A DNA stretch of 12,090 bases from positions 1 through 12,090 of the forward strand of contig CALDPJ010000131.1 of the NCBI GenBank assembly GCA_937911795.1, given 5' to 3'. Both the position numbers and the translations under genes were made by a program. Position 1 is the stretch's first letter. Each line of letters opens with the position of its first letter. Shown here piece by piece: positions 1 to 6,374 of the stretch. The notes under the pieces are model-generated. The model saw only the letters and a program-made list of their open reading frames with translations. It was not told where the DNA came from and made no database searches. This stretch comes from an uncultured Flavobacteriales bacterium (lineage in GTDB: Bacteria; Bacteroidota; Bacteroidia; Flavobacteriales_D; SKUL01).

Positions 1-34
1 GCAGATGGTGGGCCGTTTGCTGTAGGAAAAGGGA

Positions 35-1075
35 TTAGAAATAAGTGTTCACCGCAAATTCAAATTGGTCGATAAATATTTTCTTAAAATTTGAAATATT
101 ATTCTGTTCATAGAACAACAGCATGGCCTTTTTGTATTCCACCGAATCGACTGTTCTAAACGACAACGGACAATGCTGTTCATGTATTAAAATGGCATTG
201 CTTACAATTCGCGCTGTTCTTTTGTTGCCATCCATAAAAGGCTGAATATACGAGATCAATACCAGGGCCAACAACGCTTTTTCGAAGACATTGTTCTTTC
301 CGTTGATTGCTTCACAGGCGTTTCTCAATGCTTCAGCTATTTGAAATTCATTGTCCAGTGGGCGGTAATTCGTTCCGGAAATACCAACACGCCGTTTTCT
401 TAGATTTCTTTCCACTTGAAGTTCCTGTACCAACATACCATGAATGTCTTCAATTTTTGAAATACTGAGAGGATAGAGGTAGTCCGGGTGATCGATAATA
501 TAGTCTAATGCTGCCTTATGGTTCAGCAGCATCGTTGCTTCCTCTTTCGTTTTGCCTGAGGCTGTTTCCTTGTCTTTTAACAGTCTTTCCGTTTCGAGCA
601 ACGAATATGTATTTCCTTCTATTTGAGATGACTTCCAGCTTAAATCAATGGCCAATCGCTCGAATTCCTTTCGGTACTCAGTTTCTGATAATTGAGAGAT
701 GTTCTTCTGAAATATTTTCTGAAGCGCGTTTAGTTCGGTCAATTCTGTTTTGGAAAAAACACTGTTCTTCGCCAATACATCCGAAATAATGGAGAAATTA
801 AAACCGTCTTTGATTTTTCTTTCATCGATTTCCTGCTCGTAATATTGCTCAATGTCAACAGGCTGGATCACTTCAAATACCGGTGAAATAGAGTATCTCG
901 TCCCTTTTCCACGTCCTGTTGAAGAAAGATAATTCTCGGCAATCAGTTTGGATAAAATTCGTTTCACCGTGGCATAACTCGCGCCGATATCCGCACCGTC
1001 AAAGATTTCTTTCGAAGAAATTTTTCCGGTCTTTCTCAGGTATTCGATGATATCATTCTCTTTTTTCGTCACCAA
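35..1075 (-). CDS. HTH-Fic family protein with a degenerate Fic motif
   Basis: Fic-domain protein of 346 aa with an N-terminal winged-helix DNA-binding domain (about residues 5-65, recognition helix near ASYATVKRILSKL). The Fic core carries QPFMDGNKRTAR at 278-289, matching HPFx(D/E)GNxRxxR except that the catalytic His is Gln278 and the second Gly of DGNGR is Lys285. An inhibitory-helix motif SSQIEGN (149-155) fits [S/T]xxxE[G/N], placing the auto-inhibitory helix N-terminal to the core (class II arrangement). Canonical Fic enzymes transfer AMP to target proteins and need the His; Doc-like members with a GNK/ANK motif phosphorylate instead. Without the His this protein may be catalytically weak or act mainly as a regulator. 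No ATG is available: an in-frame TGA lies at 1091-1093, so translation probably starts at TTG (1075) or GTG (1072). The start sits 9 bp from a half-site array, suggesting autoregulation (inference). The family assignment is secure; the activity is not. Confidence 0.9.
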   Translation of the reverse strand: MVTKKENDIIEYLRKTGKISSKEIFDGADIGASYATVKRILSKLIAENYLSSTGRGKGTRYSISPVFEVIQPVDIEQYYEQEIDERKIKDGFNFSIISDVLAKNSVFSKTELTELNALQKIFQKNISQLSETEYRKEFERLAIDLSWKSSQIEGNTYSLLETERLLKDKETASGKTKEEATMLLNHKAALDYIIDHPDYLYPLSISKIEDIHGMLVQELQVERNLRKRRVGISGTNYRPLDNEFQIAEALRNACEAINGKNNVFEKALLALVLISYIQPFMDGNKRTARIVSNAILIHEQHCPLSFRTVDSVEYKKAMLLFYEQNNISNFKKIFIDQFEFAVNTYF

Positions 1076-1084
1076 CTCGAAATT

Positions 1085-1160
1085 TGTAGCTCATAAAAAT
1101 AGTCTTTATGGCTCAAATAAGCATGGTTTTGAGCTACATTTTTACCGGTGTTGAGCCACA
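1085..1160. promoter_or_regulatory. Mirrored four-half-site operator array upstream of the fic gene
   Basis: Four copies of TTGAGCYACA lie here. Two are inverted: 1085-1094 TGTAGCTCAT and 1107-1116 TATGGCTCAA. Two are direct: 1129-1138 TTGAGCTACA and 1151-1160 TTGAGCCACA. Their starts are exactly 22 bp apart (1085, 1107, 1129, 1151), about two helical turns, with 12-bp spacers. The whole array is symmetric about 1122.5. The first copy ends at the fic start region, so a bound protein would cover the promoter. A -7-like TATTTTTA (complement of 1094-1101) sits between the first two copies. The obvious candidate ligand is the winged helix of the adjacent Fic protein (inference). Confidence 0.75.
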
Positions 1161-1316
1161 AGTGTGGCGGGAGTCAGCTGCGATCGACTCTAATGGAATG
1201 GGACTGCCGGTGCATTGTTTTTTAAGCATATTTGTAAATGAACAAATTCGCTGTCTGGAATTTTCTGTAGCGCTGGCTGCGGAATACCTTCAGCGGGCGC
1301 GAATCAATAATGAATA

Positions 1317-2234
1317 ATGAAAGCATTCTGCCTGTTGTTTTTGTTGACACTCCTTGTAAGTTCGGTGGGAGCGCAGACACATTCTATGGTGCGCGGTGTC
1401 TATAGAACATTCGATGATTTTAAAGCCGGTCAACCAGAAAAGGTGAATCCTTTTTATCTCGATTCTATACCGAGAACGAATAAAAAATGGCTCGGAACCT
1501 ATTACGTTACCCCGCGGTACGTGAAAAATAACAGGGCGGTAAAGAGAATATGGGGATTTTACGATGGAACACAATCGTGGATTCGTTTTCAAAATGATTT
1601 CTTTCCATTGGAAGTTCACGGCGATGAAATTCGTTTTGAAGCCTTTGGCATTGTCGATAACGGTGGAGTAGTAGCATCCGGATTATTGTTCGGACTCGTT
1701 GGCGCAGGCATCTACGCCATAGCCACCAATGAAGTGGCAAAATCTAAGCGGGTTACCTATATCATTAACCCCAACAATGGAAATATTCATAACGCCGCCG
1801 AACTGGAAGCTGATTTGCTTTTGACCAATGGGCAATTTGGAGGGAAAAAGCTCGTGCTGTACCGGGGGACGAAAATGGAAATGGATGAAGAGATGTTGTT
1901 TTCTATCAACGATTCAATTATAAAAGGGTTTGTTCCGGGATCTTATATTGAAATGGGTTTTCCCGCCGGTGTAAAGCAGGTATCCATTTGTTTCGGAAAT
2001 GGTTTTGAAGATTGTGAAACCATACTCTTCACCGATGAGATTCAATATGTAGAATGCGCTTATACCAAAAAGGCTGAGCAAAACGAATATCAGTTTGTGT
2101 CGGTCGGTAAGTCGGAGGGTGAACACCATTCAGTTTGGTCTTATAATGTTCAGGATCGTAGAGAAAAAAGGGAAAGGAAGTTGAGTTCAAAAGAAAATTT
2201 ACCGGGAAGGCAAAAACCACAACCGTCAGAATAA
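1317..2234 (+). CDS. Secreted protein of unknown function
   Basis: A 305-aa protein not assigned to a named family. An N-terminal signal peptide is clear (hydrophobic residues 4-17, then SSVGAQ, cleavage likely after Ala19 or Gln20), so it is exported to the periplasm or outer envelope. The mature part opens with VRGVYRTFDDFKAGQP, an opening I associate with secreted hypothetical proteins of Bacteroidota. It then has a WGFYDGTQSWIR segment (79-90) and a Gly-rich hydrophobic stretch at about 115-137 (GGVVASGLLFGLVGAGIYAI) with GxxxG-like spacing that could insert in or pack against a membrane. The C-terminal 30 residues are strongly basic and polar (RREKRERKLSSKE) and look disordered. ATG 1317 is chosen because the signal peptide starts there. 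It stands alone between the divergent fic gene and the toxin-antitoxin pair, and no partner is evident. It is almost certainly a real gene; its role cannot be read from the sequence. Confidence 0.8.
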   Translation: MKAFCLLFLLTLLVSSVGAQTHSMVRGVYRTFDDFKAGQPEKVNPFYLDSIPRTNKKWLGTYYVTPRYVKNNRAVKRIWGFYDGTQSWIRFQNDFFPLEVHGDEIRFEAFGIVDNGGVVASGLLFGLVGAGIYAIATNEVAKSKRVTYIINPNNGNIHNAAELEADLLLTNGQFGGKKLVLYRGTKMEMDEEMLFSINDSIIKGFVPGSYIEMGFPAGVKQVSICFGNGFEDCETILFTDEIQYVECAYTKKAEQNEYQFVSVGKSEGEHHSVWSYNVQDRREKRERKLSSKENLPGRQKPQPSE

Positions 2235-2296
2235 TGTCACTCATTGTTCCAGATTCTTTTCGAAACCTGATTCAGTCGAAAAAATATTAGTTGTTG

Positions 2297-2304
2297 TACC
2301 TTTG
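2297..2304 (+). promoter_or_regulatory. Putative -7 element of the toxin-antitoxin operon
   Basis: TACCTTTG matches the Bacteroidota -7 consensus TAnnTTTG. It lies 43 bp upstream of the antitoxin ATG, predicting a leader of roughly 38 nt. No convincing -33 TTG element at the usual spacing is visible, so this is only moderately supported. A short direct repeat ATTAGTT (2287-2293 and 2337-2343) flanks the region and could be an operator, but it is weak. Confidence 0.45.
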
Positions 2305-2347
2305 AGTCATTAAACGAGCACGGTAAAACCAAAATAATTAGTTTGCT

Positions 2348-2557
2348 ATGAAAATACTTTTGGAGGTAAATGACAGTAAGGTGGCCTTTCTACTGGAAAT
2401 ATTGAAAAATTTTAAGTTCGTCAAAAAAGCCACCCCGCTGACCGATGCGAAAGCTGAATTGATGCAGGAAATTCGCGATGCTATAGAGGAATTAAAGCTA
2501 GTTAAAGCGGGAAAAAAAGAAGCTCGCAACGCCGAAGAATTTCTTCATGAGCTTTAG
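2348..2557 (+). CDS. Antitoxin of a RelE/ParE-type toxin-antitoxin pair
   Basis: A 69-aa acidic/amphipathic protein encoded just upstream of, and overlapping, a RelE-like toxin. The N-terminus (MKILLEVNDSKVAFLLEIL) predicts a short beta strand followed by a helix. The middle is a long charged helix (about 35-58). The C-terminal KKEARNAEEFLHEL resembles the toxin-binding tail of small Bacteroidota antitoxins (K.AR.AEE.L.EL pattern, from memory of the family). It should neutralise the toxin by direct binding, and as in other type II systems the complex may repress the operon. There is no obvious classic HTH or ribbon-helix-helix, so DNA binding is uncertain. Its 3' end overlaps the toxin start by 11 nt, indicating translational coupling. 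The assignment rests on size, context and the C-terminal motif. Confidence 0.8.
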   Translation: MKILLEVNDSKVAFLLEILKNFKFVKKATPLTDAKAELMQEIRDAIEELKLVKAGKKEARNAEEFLHEL

Positions 2558-2876
2558 GGTTAAATCACTAAGTATATTTGAAAAGCAGGCCAAGAAGCTG
2601 AACAAAAAGTATCCGTCGCTCAAATCGGAACTTGTTGCTTTGGTCCAAAACCTACAGGAAAACCCACAACAAGGCACACCTGTGGGTAATAGCTGTTTTA
2701 AAATTCGCCTGGCGATCAAGTCCAAAGGAAAAGGTAAATCTGGTGGAGCCCGGGTGATCACCCACATCGTTGTAATGAAAGAAACGGTTTATCTGCTTTC
2801 CATTTATGATAAGTCGAACAAGGATAACCTCAGTGATCAGGAATTGGATTTGCTCTTAGAATCTATCGAGGGTTAA
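2547..2876 (+). CDS. RelE/ParE-superfamily toxin
   Basis: A 109-aa basic protein of normal RelE/ParE length. It begins with an N-terminal strand and an amphipathic helix (FEKQAKKLNKKYPSLKSEL, 11-29). A central basic strand carries R54, followed by the K/G-rich loop at 59-67. The C-terminal strands carry GARVITHIV (67-75) and YLLSIYDKSNKDNLSDQEL (82-100). The latter is the characteristic 'vyLLsiYdKs...ls..E' ending of RelE-like toxins in which the Tyr/Lys residues contribute to ribosome-dependent mRNA cleavage. ParE-type gyrase inhibitors share the fold, so the target is not settled by sequence. The ATG lies within the last four codons of the antitoxin in the +1 frame relative to it. The reading frame is intact, suggesting an active module. 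Confidence 0.85.
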   Translation: MSFRVKSLSIFEKQAKKLNKKYPSLKSELVALVQNLQENPQQGTPVGNSCFKIRLAIKSKGKGKSGGARVITHIVVMKETVYLLSIYDKSNKDNLSDQELDLLLESIEG

Positions 2877-2943
2877 ATTTTATCACATGCTTTTTGCAAC
2901 GTTCCCATTCAAATTATTCAATTACCGGCTTTCGTAATATTTA

Positions 2944-3065
2944 CGCCTTTCGCGACTCTGCGTGAAAAGAAGAAAATTTCACGCAAAGGCGCAGAGGGCG
3001 CAAAGATTAGTTGGTCAGATCGCTTTGCGGCTCTGCGTGCATTGCTTTCGCGGCTTTGCGTGAAA
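2944..3065. repeat. Cluster of GCGTGAAA/GCAAAG-type intergenic repeat units
   Basis: Non-coding DNA between the toxin and chaN carries degenerate copies of a 'CTTTGCGnCTCTGCGTGAAA'-like unit. A forward copy is at 2944-2968, a reverse copy at 2977-3005 (TTTCACGCAAAGGCGCAGAG onward), and forward copies at 3021-3040 and 3043-3065. The first two form a hairpin: GCGTGAAA (2960-2967) pairs perfectly with TTTCACGC (2977-2984) over a 9-nt loop, extendable outward with mismatches. I recall similar ACGCAAAG/GCAAAG-rich intergenic sequences from many Bacteroidota genomes; their function is not known to me. No ORF or tRNA is seen here. Confidence 0.75.
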
Positions 3066-3104
3066 CCAGCCTGCAGGTTCACCCGAACTGACTATTTTTA
3101 AACC

Positions 3105-3968
3105 ATGAAAAATCTCCTCCTTATTCCGGTTTTTACGGCCTTCACAATGCTCAGCTTTTCGCAGAATCTGCAACCTTTCCAATTGTTCAACAGCAATGGA
3201 AAAAAGGTGTCGTTTAAAAAGCTCGTCAAAGAGGTGGCCAAACACGATGTGGTGCTGTTCGGAGAATACCACGACGATGCCATTGCCCATTGGATGCAGT
3301 TAAAACTGACCCAGCATCTTTTTGAAATGGATAGCAACCTTGTGCTGGGCGCAGAAATGTTCGAGCGCGACGGGGCAGATTTCCTAGCGGCTTATTTGCG
3401 CGGTGAGATTACCGAAGAGCAGTTGATCGATACGGTGCCCCGCATGTGGCATAATTATCCGACCGATTATGCTCCGCTGGTCAATTTTGCCCGCGAACAC
3501 AATCTGGCTTTTATTGCGACCAACGTGCCGAGATATCTCGCTTCGACCGTGTATCGCGGCGGGTGGGAAGCGCTGGATACACTCAGTGAAAAGGAAAAAA
3601 GTTACTTACCAACCTTGCCGGTTCCGTACGACGCTACTTTGCCCGGGTACCACGCGATGCTCGAAATGGGTGGTGCACATGCCAGCGAAACCATGCCGAT
3701 GGCACAGGCAATAAAAGACGCGACCATGGCTTGGAACATCATCCAGAACCTTCCGGAAGATGGAGTTTTTCTGCATTTCAACGGCGCCTACCACAGCAAC
3801 AATTACGAGGGAATTTATTGGTACATTCATCAGTACGCTCCGGAAACGACCATCAGCACAATTTCCACGGTTCGTCAAACCGATCTTTCAAAACTCGAAG
3901 AAGAGAATAGAGGAGTGGCTGATTTTATTTTGGTAGTGGATGAGGAGATGACGCGAACCTACCGATAA
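3105..3968 (+). CDS. ChaN-family secreted haem-binding-like protein
   Basis: A 287-aa protein of the ChaN/DUF399 family (Cofac_haem_bdg-type, related in fold to the TraB/TIKI/EreA group). Visible family motifs are DVVLFGEYHDDAIAH (48-62, with GExHD and H62), LGAEMFERD (81-89), a conserved ATNVPR (138-143) and HFNGAYHS (224-231) near the C-terminus. In Campylobacter ChaN the protein is a haem-binding lipoprotein linked to iron uptake; a haem role here is inferred by family only. Residues 1-20 form a signal peptide (MKNLLLIPVF then SFSQ) with no lipobox Cys, so a soluble periplasmic protein is predicted rather than a lipoprotein. The ATG at 3105 is fixed by the signal peptide. The gene stands alone and ends at a strong bidirectional terminator. 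No iron-uptake neighbour is in view. Confidence 0.88.
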   Translation: MKNLLLIPVFTAFTMLSFSQNLQPFQLFNSNGKKVSFKKLVKEVAKHDVVLFGEYHDDAIAHWMQLKLTQHLFEMDSNLVLGAEMFERDGADFLAAYLRGEITEEQLIDTVPRMWHNYPTDYAPLVNFAREHNLAFIATNVPRYLASTVYRGGWEALDTLSEKEKSYLPTLPVPYDATLPGYHAMLEMGGAHASETMPMAQAIKDATMAWNIIQNLPEDGVFLHFNGAYHSNNYEGIYWYIHQYAPETTISTISTVRQTDLSKLEEENRGVADFILVVDEEMTRTYR

Positions 3969-3993
3969 TCACGTTCAGAGACTTCAAATACGA

Positions 3994-4028
3994 AAAAACC
4001 CCGTCCTGACTCGCAGCACGGGGTTTTT
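3994..4028. terminator. Bidirectional intrinsic terminator between chaN and yceI
   Basis: AAAAACCCCGT (3994-4004) and ACGGGGTTTTT (4018-4028) form a perfect 11-bp inverted repeat around a 13-nt loop, with a T tract on each strand. It lies 25 bp after the rightward chaN stop and 19 bp after the leftward yceI stop, so it can end both transcripts. Confidence 0.9.
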
Positions 4029-4047
4029 AACTTTTATAAAGAAAGCC

Positions 4048-4656
4048 TTATTTCTTGGCCGATCCTTTAATCGTGAACTTCAGTTCAACATCATCGTGAA
4101 TGGCTTTATCTCCGATGTCGTTGAAGAAAGATGGTGAACCATAACGAACATCGTATTTCGAACGGTCGAAGGTGAGTGTTCCGTTGGCGGTGAAATCACC
4201 ACCGTTGTTGCTGTAGGTAAAAGGAAAAGAAATCGGTTGAGTCTTTCCTTTAACGGTAAGGTCTCCGCTGGCAATATAAGTTCCGCTTTTCTCACCGGGT
4301 TTAAAGCTGTTCAGTTTAATTTCGGCGTAAGGATATTTCTCTACGCTGAAAAAATCGTCTGATTTCAGGTGACCGATCAGCTTTTGCTGGGTATCAGCAT
4401 CCAGATCTTCGTTCGTCATTGAGTTCATGTCTACTTGAACGTATGCCGATTTCAAGTTGCCTTTTTCATCGAGAACGATGTTTCCCTGACGAACGTCAAC
4501 ATGACCGTTGTGTTCACCGGTAACTTTGGATCCGCGCCATTCGATGGTGCTCGCATCCGGATTAACGGTAACAACTTTTTCCTTATTCTCTACTCCACCG
4601 GCAATTGCAGAAACGGCAAATGCAAGTGACAAAATACTCATGCTTAACTTTTTCAT
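4048..4656 (-). CDS. YceI-family periplasmic lipid-binding-like protein
   Basis: A 202-aa YceI-like protein. The signal peptide is clear: MKK, a hydrophobic run to residue 18, AIA then G, cleaved after about Ala19. The mature protein starts with the family signature STIEWRGSKVTGEHNGHVDV (36-55), corresponding to the first strands of the lipocalin-like beta barrel. It continues with VQVDMNSMTNED, LIGHLKSDDFF and ASGDLTVKGKTQPISFPF, and ends with FDRSKYDVRYGSPSF and DDVELKFTIKG. Members bind polyisoprenoid or amide lipids in the barrel; the physiological ligand in Bacteroidota is not established. It lies 32 bp downstream of the marR-family gene on the same strand with no terminator between them, so co-transcription and control by that regulator are likely. 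The start is preceded by A/T-rich DNA without a Shine-Dalgarno. Confidence 0.93.
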   Translation of the reverse strand: MKKLSMSILSLAFAVSAIAGGVENKEKVVTVNPDASTIEWRGSKVTGEHNGHVDVRQGNIVLDEKGNLKSAYVQVDMNSMTNEDLDADTQQKLIGHLKSDDFFSVEKYPYAEIKLNSFKPGEKSGTYIASGDLTVKGKTQPISFPFTYSNNGGDFTANGTLTFDRSKYDVRYGSPSFFNDIGDKAIHDDVELKFTIKGSAKK

Positions 4657-4688
4657 TGGTGTTATTTTAGGTATGTATTTATGGGGGT

Positions 4689-5159
4689 TTAGTATTCAAT
4701 TTTGGTGCCGGTATTGCGCAACTTATCGAGCAACCTGTTCAATGTGTTGGCTTCGTCTTCACTCAGTGAGTGATAATTTTCGGATGCTGATTTTAAAGTT
4801 TCGGTAGCTTCTTCCAACAGTTTCAAACCTTTATCCGTGAGTTGAACATCTACCTGTCGCCTGTCTTTCGGACAAGTGGACCGGTCAACCAAACCTTTTT
4901 GCCGCAGTTTTTCAACGAGGCGGGAAGCATTCGACATTTTATCGAGCATCCGCTCATTGACCAGACTCACCGCCGCAGGTTTCGGGTGCTGACCTTTCAG
5001 AATTCGCAACACATTGTATTGCTGTGTCGTGAGCCCGAAAGGTTTTAAAGCCTGAGCGTTGTTAGCGAGAATCCAGTTGCCGGTATATATAAGGTTGATG
5101 ACCATTTTCTCAATTTCACTCCCGAAACTTTTTTGCTTTATAGCTTCTTCAATTTTCAT
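4689..5159 (-). CDS. MarR-family transcriptional regulator
   Basis: A 156-aa MarR-type winged-helix repressor. Helices at 1-40 would form the dimer interface. LTTQQYNVLRIL (43-54) leads into the HTH, with a recognition helix around DKMSNASRLVEKLRQKG (73-89). The wing is DRSTCPKDRRQVDVQLTDKG (92-111), with the typical DRR motif, followed by C-terminal dimerisation helices. The single Cys96 sits in the wing; this could be redox-relevant but there is no evidence. A TTG 9 nt upstream would extend the ORF by three residues (LHR), but ATG at 5159 is preferred. Perfect palindromes cover its promoter immediately upstream, fitting autorepression. It precedes yceI by 32 bp; in Bacteroidota such MarR-YceI pairs are common, so YceI is the probable regulated partner. 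Confidence 0.92.
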   Translation of the reverse strand: MKIEEAIKQKSFGSEIEKMVINLIYTGNWILANNAQALKPFGLTTQQYNVLRILKGQHPKPAAVSLVNERMLDKMSNASRLVEKLRQKGLVDRSTCPKDRRQVDVQLTDKGLKLLEEATETLKSASENYHSLSEDEANTLNRLLDKLRNTGTKIEY

Positions 5160-5165
5160 TCGGTG

Positions 5166-5173
5166 CAAATGTA
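5166..5173 (-). promoter_or_regulatory. Putative -7 element of the marR-yceI promoter
   Basis: The minus strand reads TACATTTG, a full match to the Bacteroidota TAnnTTTG element, ending 6 bp before the ATG at 5159. Transcription would then begin within a few bases of the start codon, giving a leaderless or nearly leaderless mRNA. The -33 region is weak (a GTTA about 20 bp upstream). The element overlaps the left arm of the adjacent palindrome. Confidence 0.5.
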
Positions 5174-5200
5174 TGTAGATACATTTAATGTTGTAACATT
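5167..5200. promoter_or_regulatory. Tandem palindromic operators of the marR-family gene
   Basis: Two inverted repeats sit side by side. AAATGTAT-GTAG-ATACATTT (5167-5186) has perfect 8-bp arms and a 4-bp spacer. AATGTT-GT-AACATT (5187-5200) has perfect 6-bp arms and a 2-bp spacer. Their centres are 17 bp apart. A 16-20 bp AT-rich palindrome is the usual shape of a MarR-dimer site, and the first covers the predicted -7 element, so binding would block RNA polymerase. Assignment to this MarR protein is inferred from position. Confidence 0.7.
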
Positions 5201-5247
5201 ATTGAAGCCAAAGTTTGTTAATCACCCGTCCTGAAATGTCGTGTAGG

Positions 5248-6339
5248 TTACTTGATGTACTTGAAATCGTGTCCGTTCTTCAGACTCTTCAAACTGGCGA
5301 AAATCAATTTGATCGTATTTTCGACATCGTCCTGATGTGCCATCTCTACCGTGGTATGCATGTAGCGCAGCGGTAGCGAAATCAGCGCAGAAGCTACGCC
5401 ACGTGCCGAGTAGGCAAAGGCATCGGTATCCGTTCCGGTGGAGCGACTGGCAGCAGCGCGTTGGAAATCAATCTTGTTGTCCTCAGCAGCCTTGATGATG
5501 TGTTTCAACAGGTTGTTCTGAACTGCCGGACCATAAGAAAGTACCGGCCCTTTGCCGGAATGCAGATCGCCCTGTGAAATTTTGTTGATCATCGGCGTCT
5601 GGGTATCGTGACAAACATCGGTAACGATGGCAACGTTGGGCTCGATGGTGCGGCTCATCATTTCTGCTCCGCGAAGTCCGATTTCTTCCTGCACCGAATT
5701 CACCACATACAACGTAAACGGCAATTTGACTTTTTGCTCTTTGAGCATTCGTGCAACTTCCGCAATCATAAAACCACCAATCCGGTTGTCCAACGCGCGA
5801 CCCACAAAGTTTTTCTTGTTGAGAATCATGAATTCATCCTCAAAGGTCACCACGCAACCAACGTGTACTCCCAATGCTTCTACTTCTTCGCGCGTTTTGC
5901 ATCCAACGTCGAGAAAAATATTCTTCAGACTTGGCGTCTCTTCTTTATCCAGCGGGCTTCTGGTATGGATGGCCGGCCAGCCGAAAATACCTTTTACAAT
6001 TCCTTTATCGGTATGGATATTTACGCGCATCGAAGGAGCAATCATGTGATCGGAGCCTCCGTTTCGGCACAGATATATAAAACCTTCTTTGGTGATGTAA
6101 TTCACAAACCAGCTGATTTCATCGGCATGCGCTTCAATTACCACTTTGTAGTCCTGACCGGGGTTAATCACACCGGCAACCGATCCATAGGTATCGGAGA
6201 TATATTCGTCGATGTACGGATTTATGTACTTGAGCCACATTTCCTGACCTGCCTGTTCGAAGCCGGTAGGAGAGGCGTTGTTGAGGTAATTTTCTAAAAA
6301 GGTAAGCGATGCTTTATTCAGAATTGATTTGCTGGCCAT
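5248..6339 (-). CDS. M42-family metallo-aminopeptidase
   Basis: A 363-aa M42 peptidase (TET/glutamyl-aminopeptidase type), normal family length. The two-metal site is complete: H71 in IEAHADEI, D184 in GRALDNRIGG, the catalytic pair E218/E219 in SVQEEIGLRGA, D241 in VTDVCHD, and H328 in LPLRYMHTTVEM. The SRSTGTDTDAFAYS segment (298-311) precedes the last metal ligand, as is typical. The enzyme is predicted to be cytoplasmic, removing N-terminal residues from peptides, probably as a large oligomer. The start is placed at the ATG at 6339 (MASKSILNK). A longer reading frame to 6522 exists, but its extra 61 residues do not look like M42 sequence and would run into the divergent TPR gene. It is transcribed leftward, separated by 88 bp from marR, and probably forms its own unit. 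Confidence 0.95.
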   Translation of the reverse strand: MASKSILNKASLTFLENYLNNASPTGFEQAGQEMWLKYINPYIDEYISDTYGSVAGVINPGQDYKVVIEAHADEISWFVNYITKEGFIYLCRNGGSDHMIAPSMRVNIHTDKGIVKGIFGWPAIHTRSPLDKEETPSLKNIFLDVGCKTREEVEALGVHVGCVVTFEDEFMILNKKNFVGRALDNRIGGFMIAEVARMLKEQKVKLPFTLYVVNSVQEEIGLRGAEMMSRTIEPNVAIVTDVCHDTQTPMINKISQGDLHSGKGPVLSYGPAVQNNLLKHIIKAAEDNKIDFQRAAASRSTGTDTDAFAYSARGVASALISLPLRYMHTTVEMAHQDDVENTIKLIFASLKSLKNGHDFKYIK

Positions 6340-6374
6340 AAGACTATTTAGGTTGTTTTTGTACTGAGATGTGC

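Noticed and set aside
1108..1317. A 69-codon rightward reading frame
   Set aside because: Its first part is made of the half-site array, it has no recognisable features, and its composition is that of non-coding DNA.
2944..3065. A CRISPR array in the repeat cluster
   Set aside because: The units are degenerate, occur in both orientations and have no regular spacers.
5608..6297. A 229-codon frame antisense to the M42 gene
   Set aside because: It mirrors a gene with complete catalytic motifs; the translation is rich in His, Phe and Asn without domain signals, as expected of a shadow frame.
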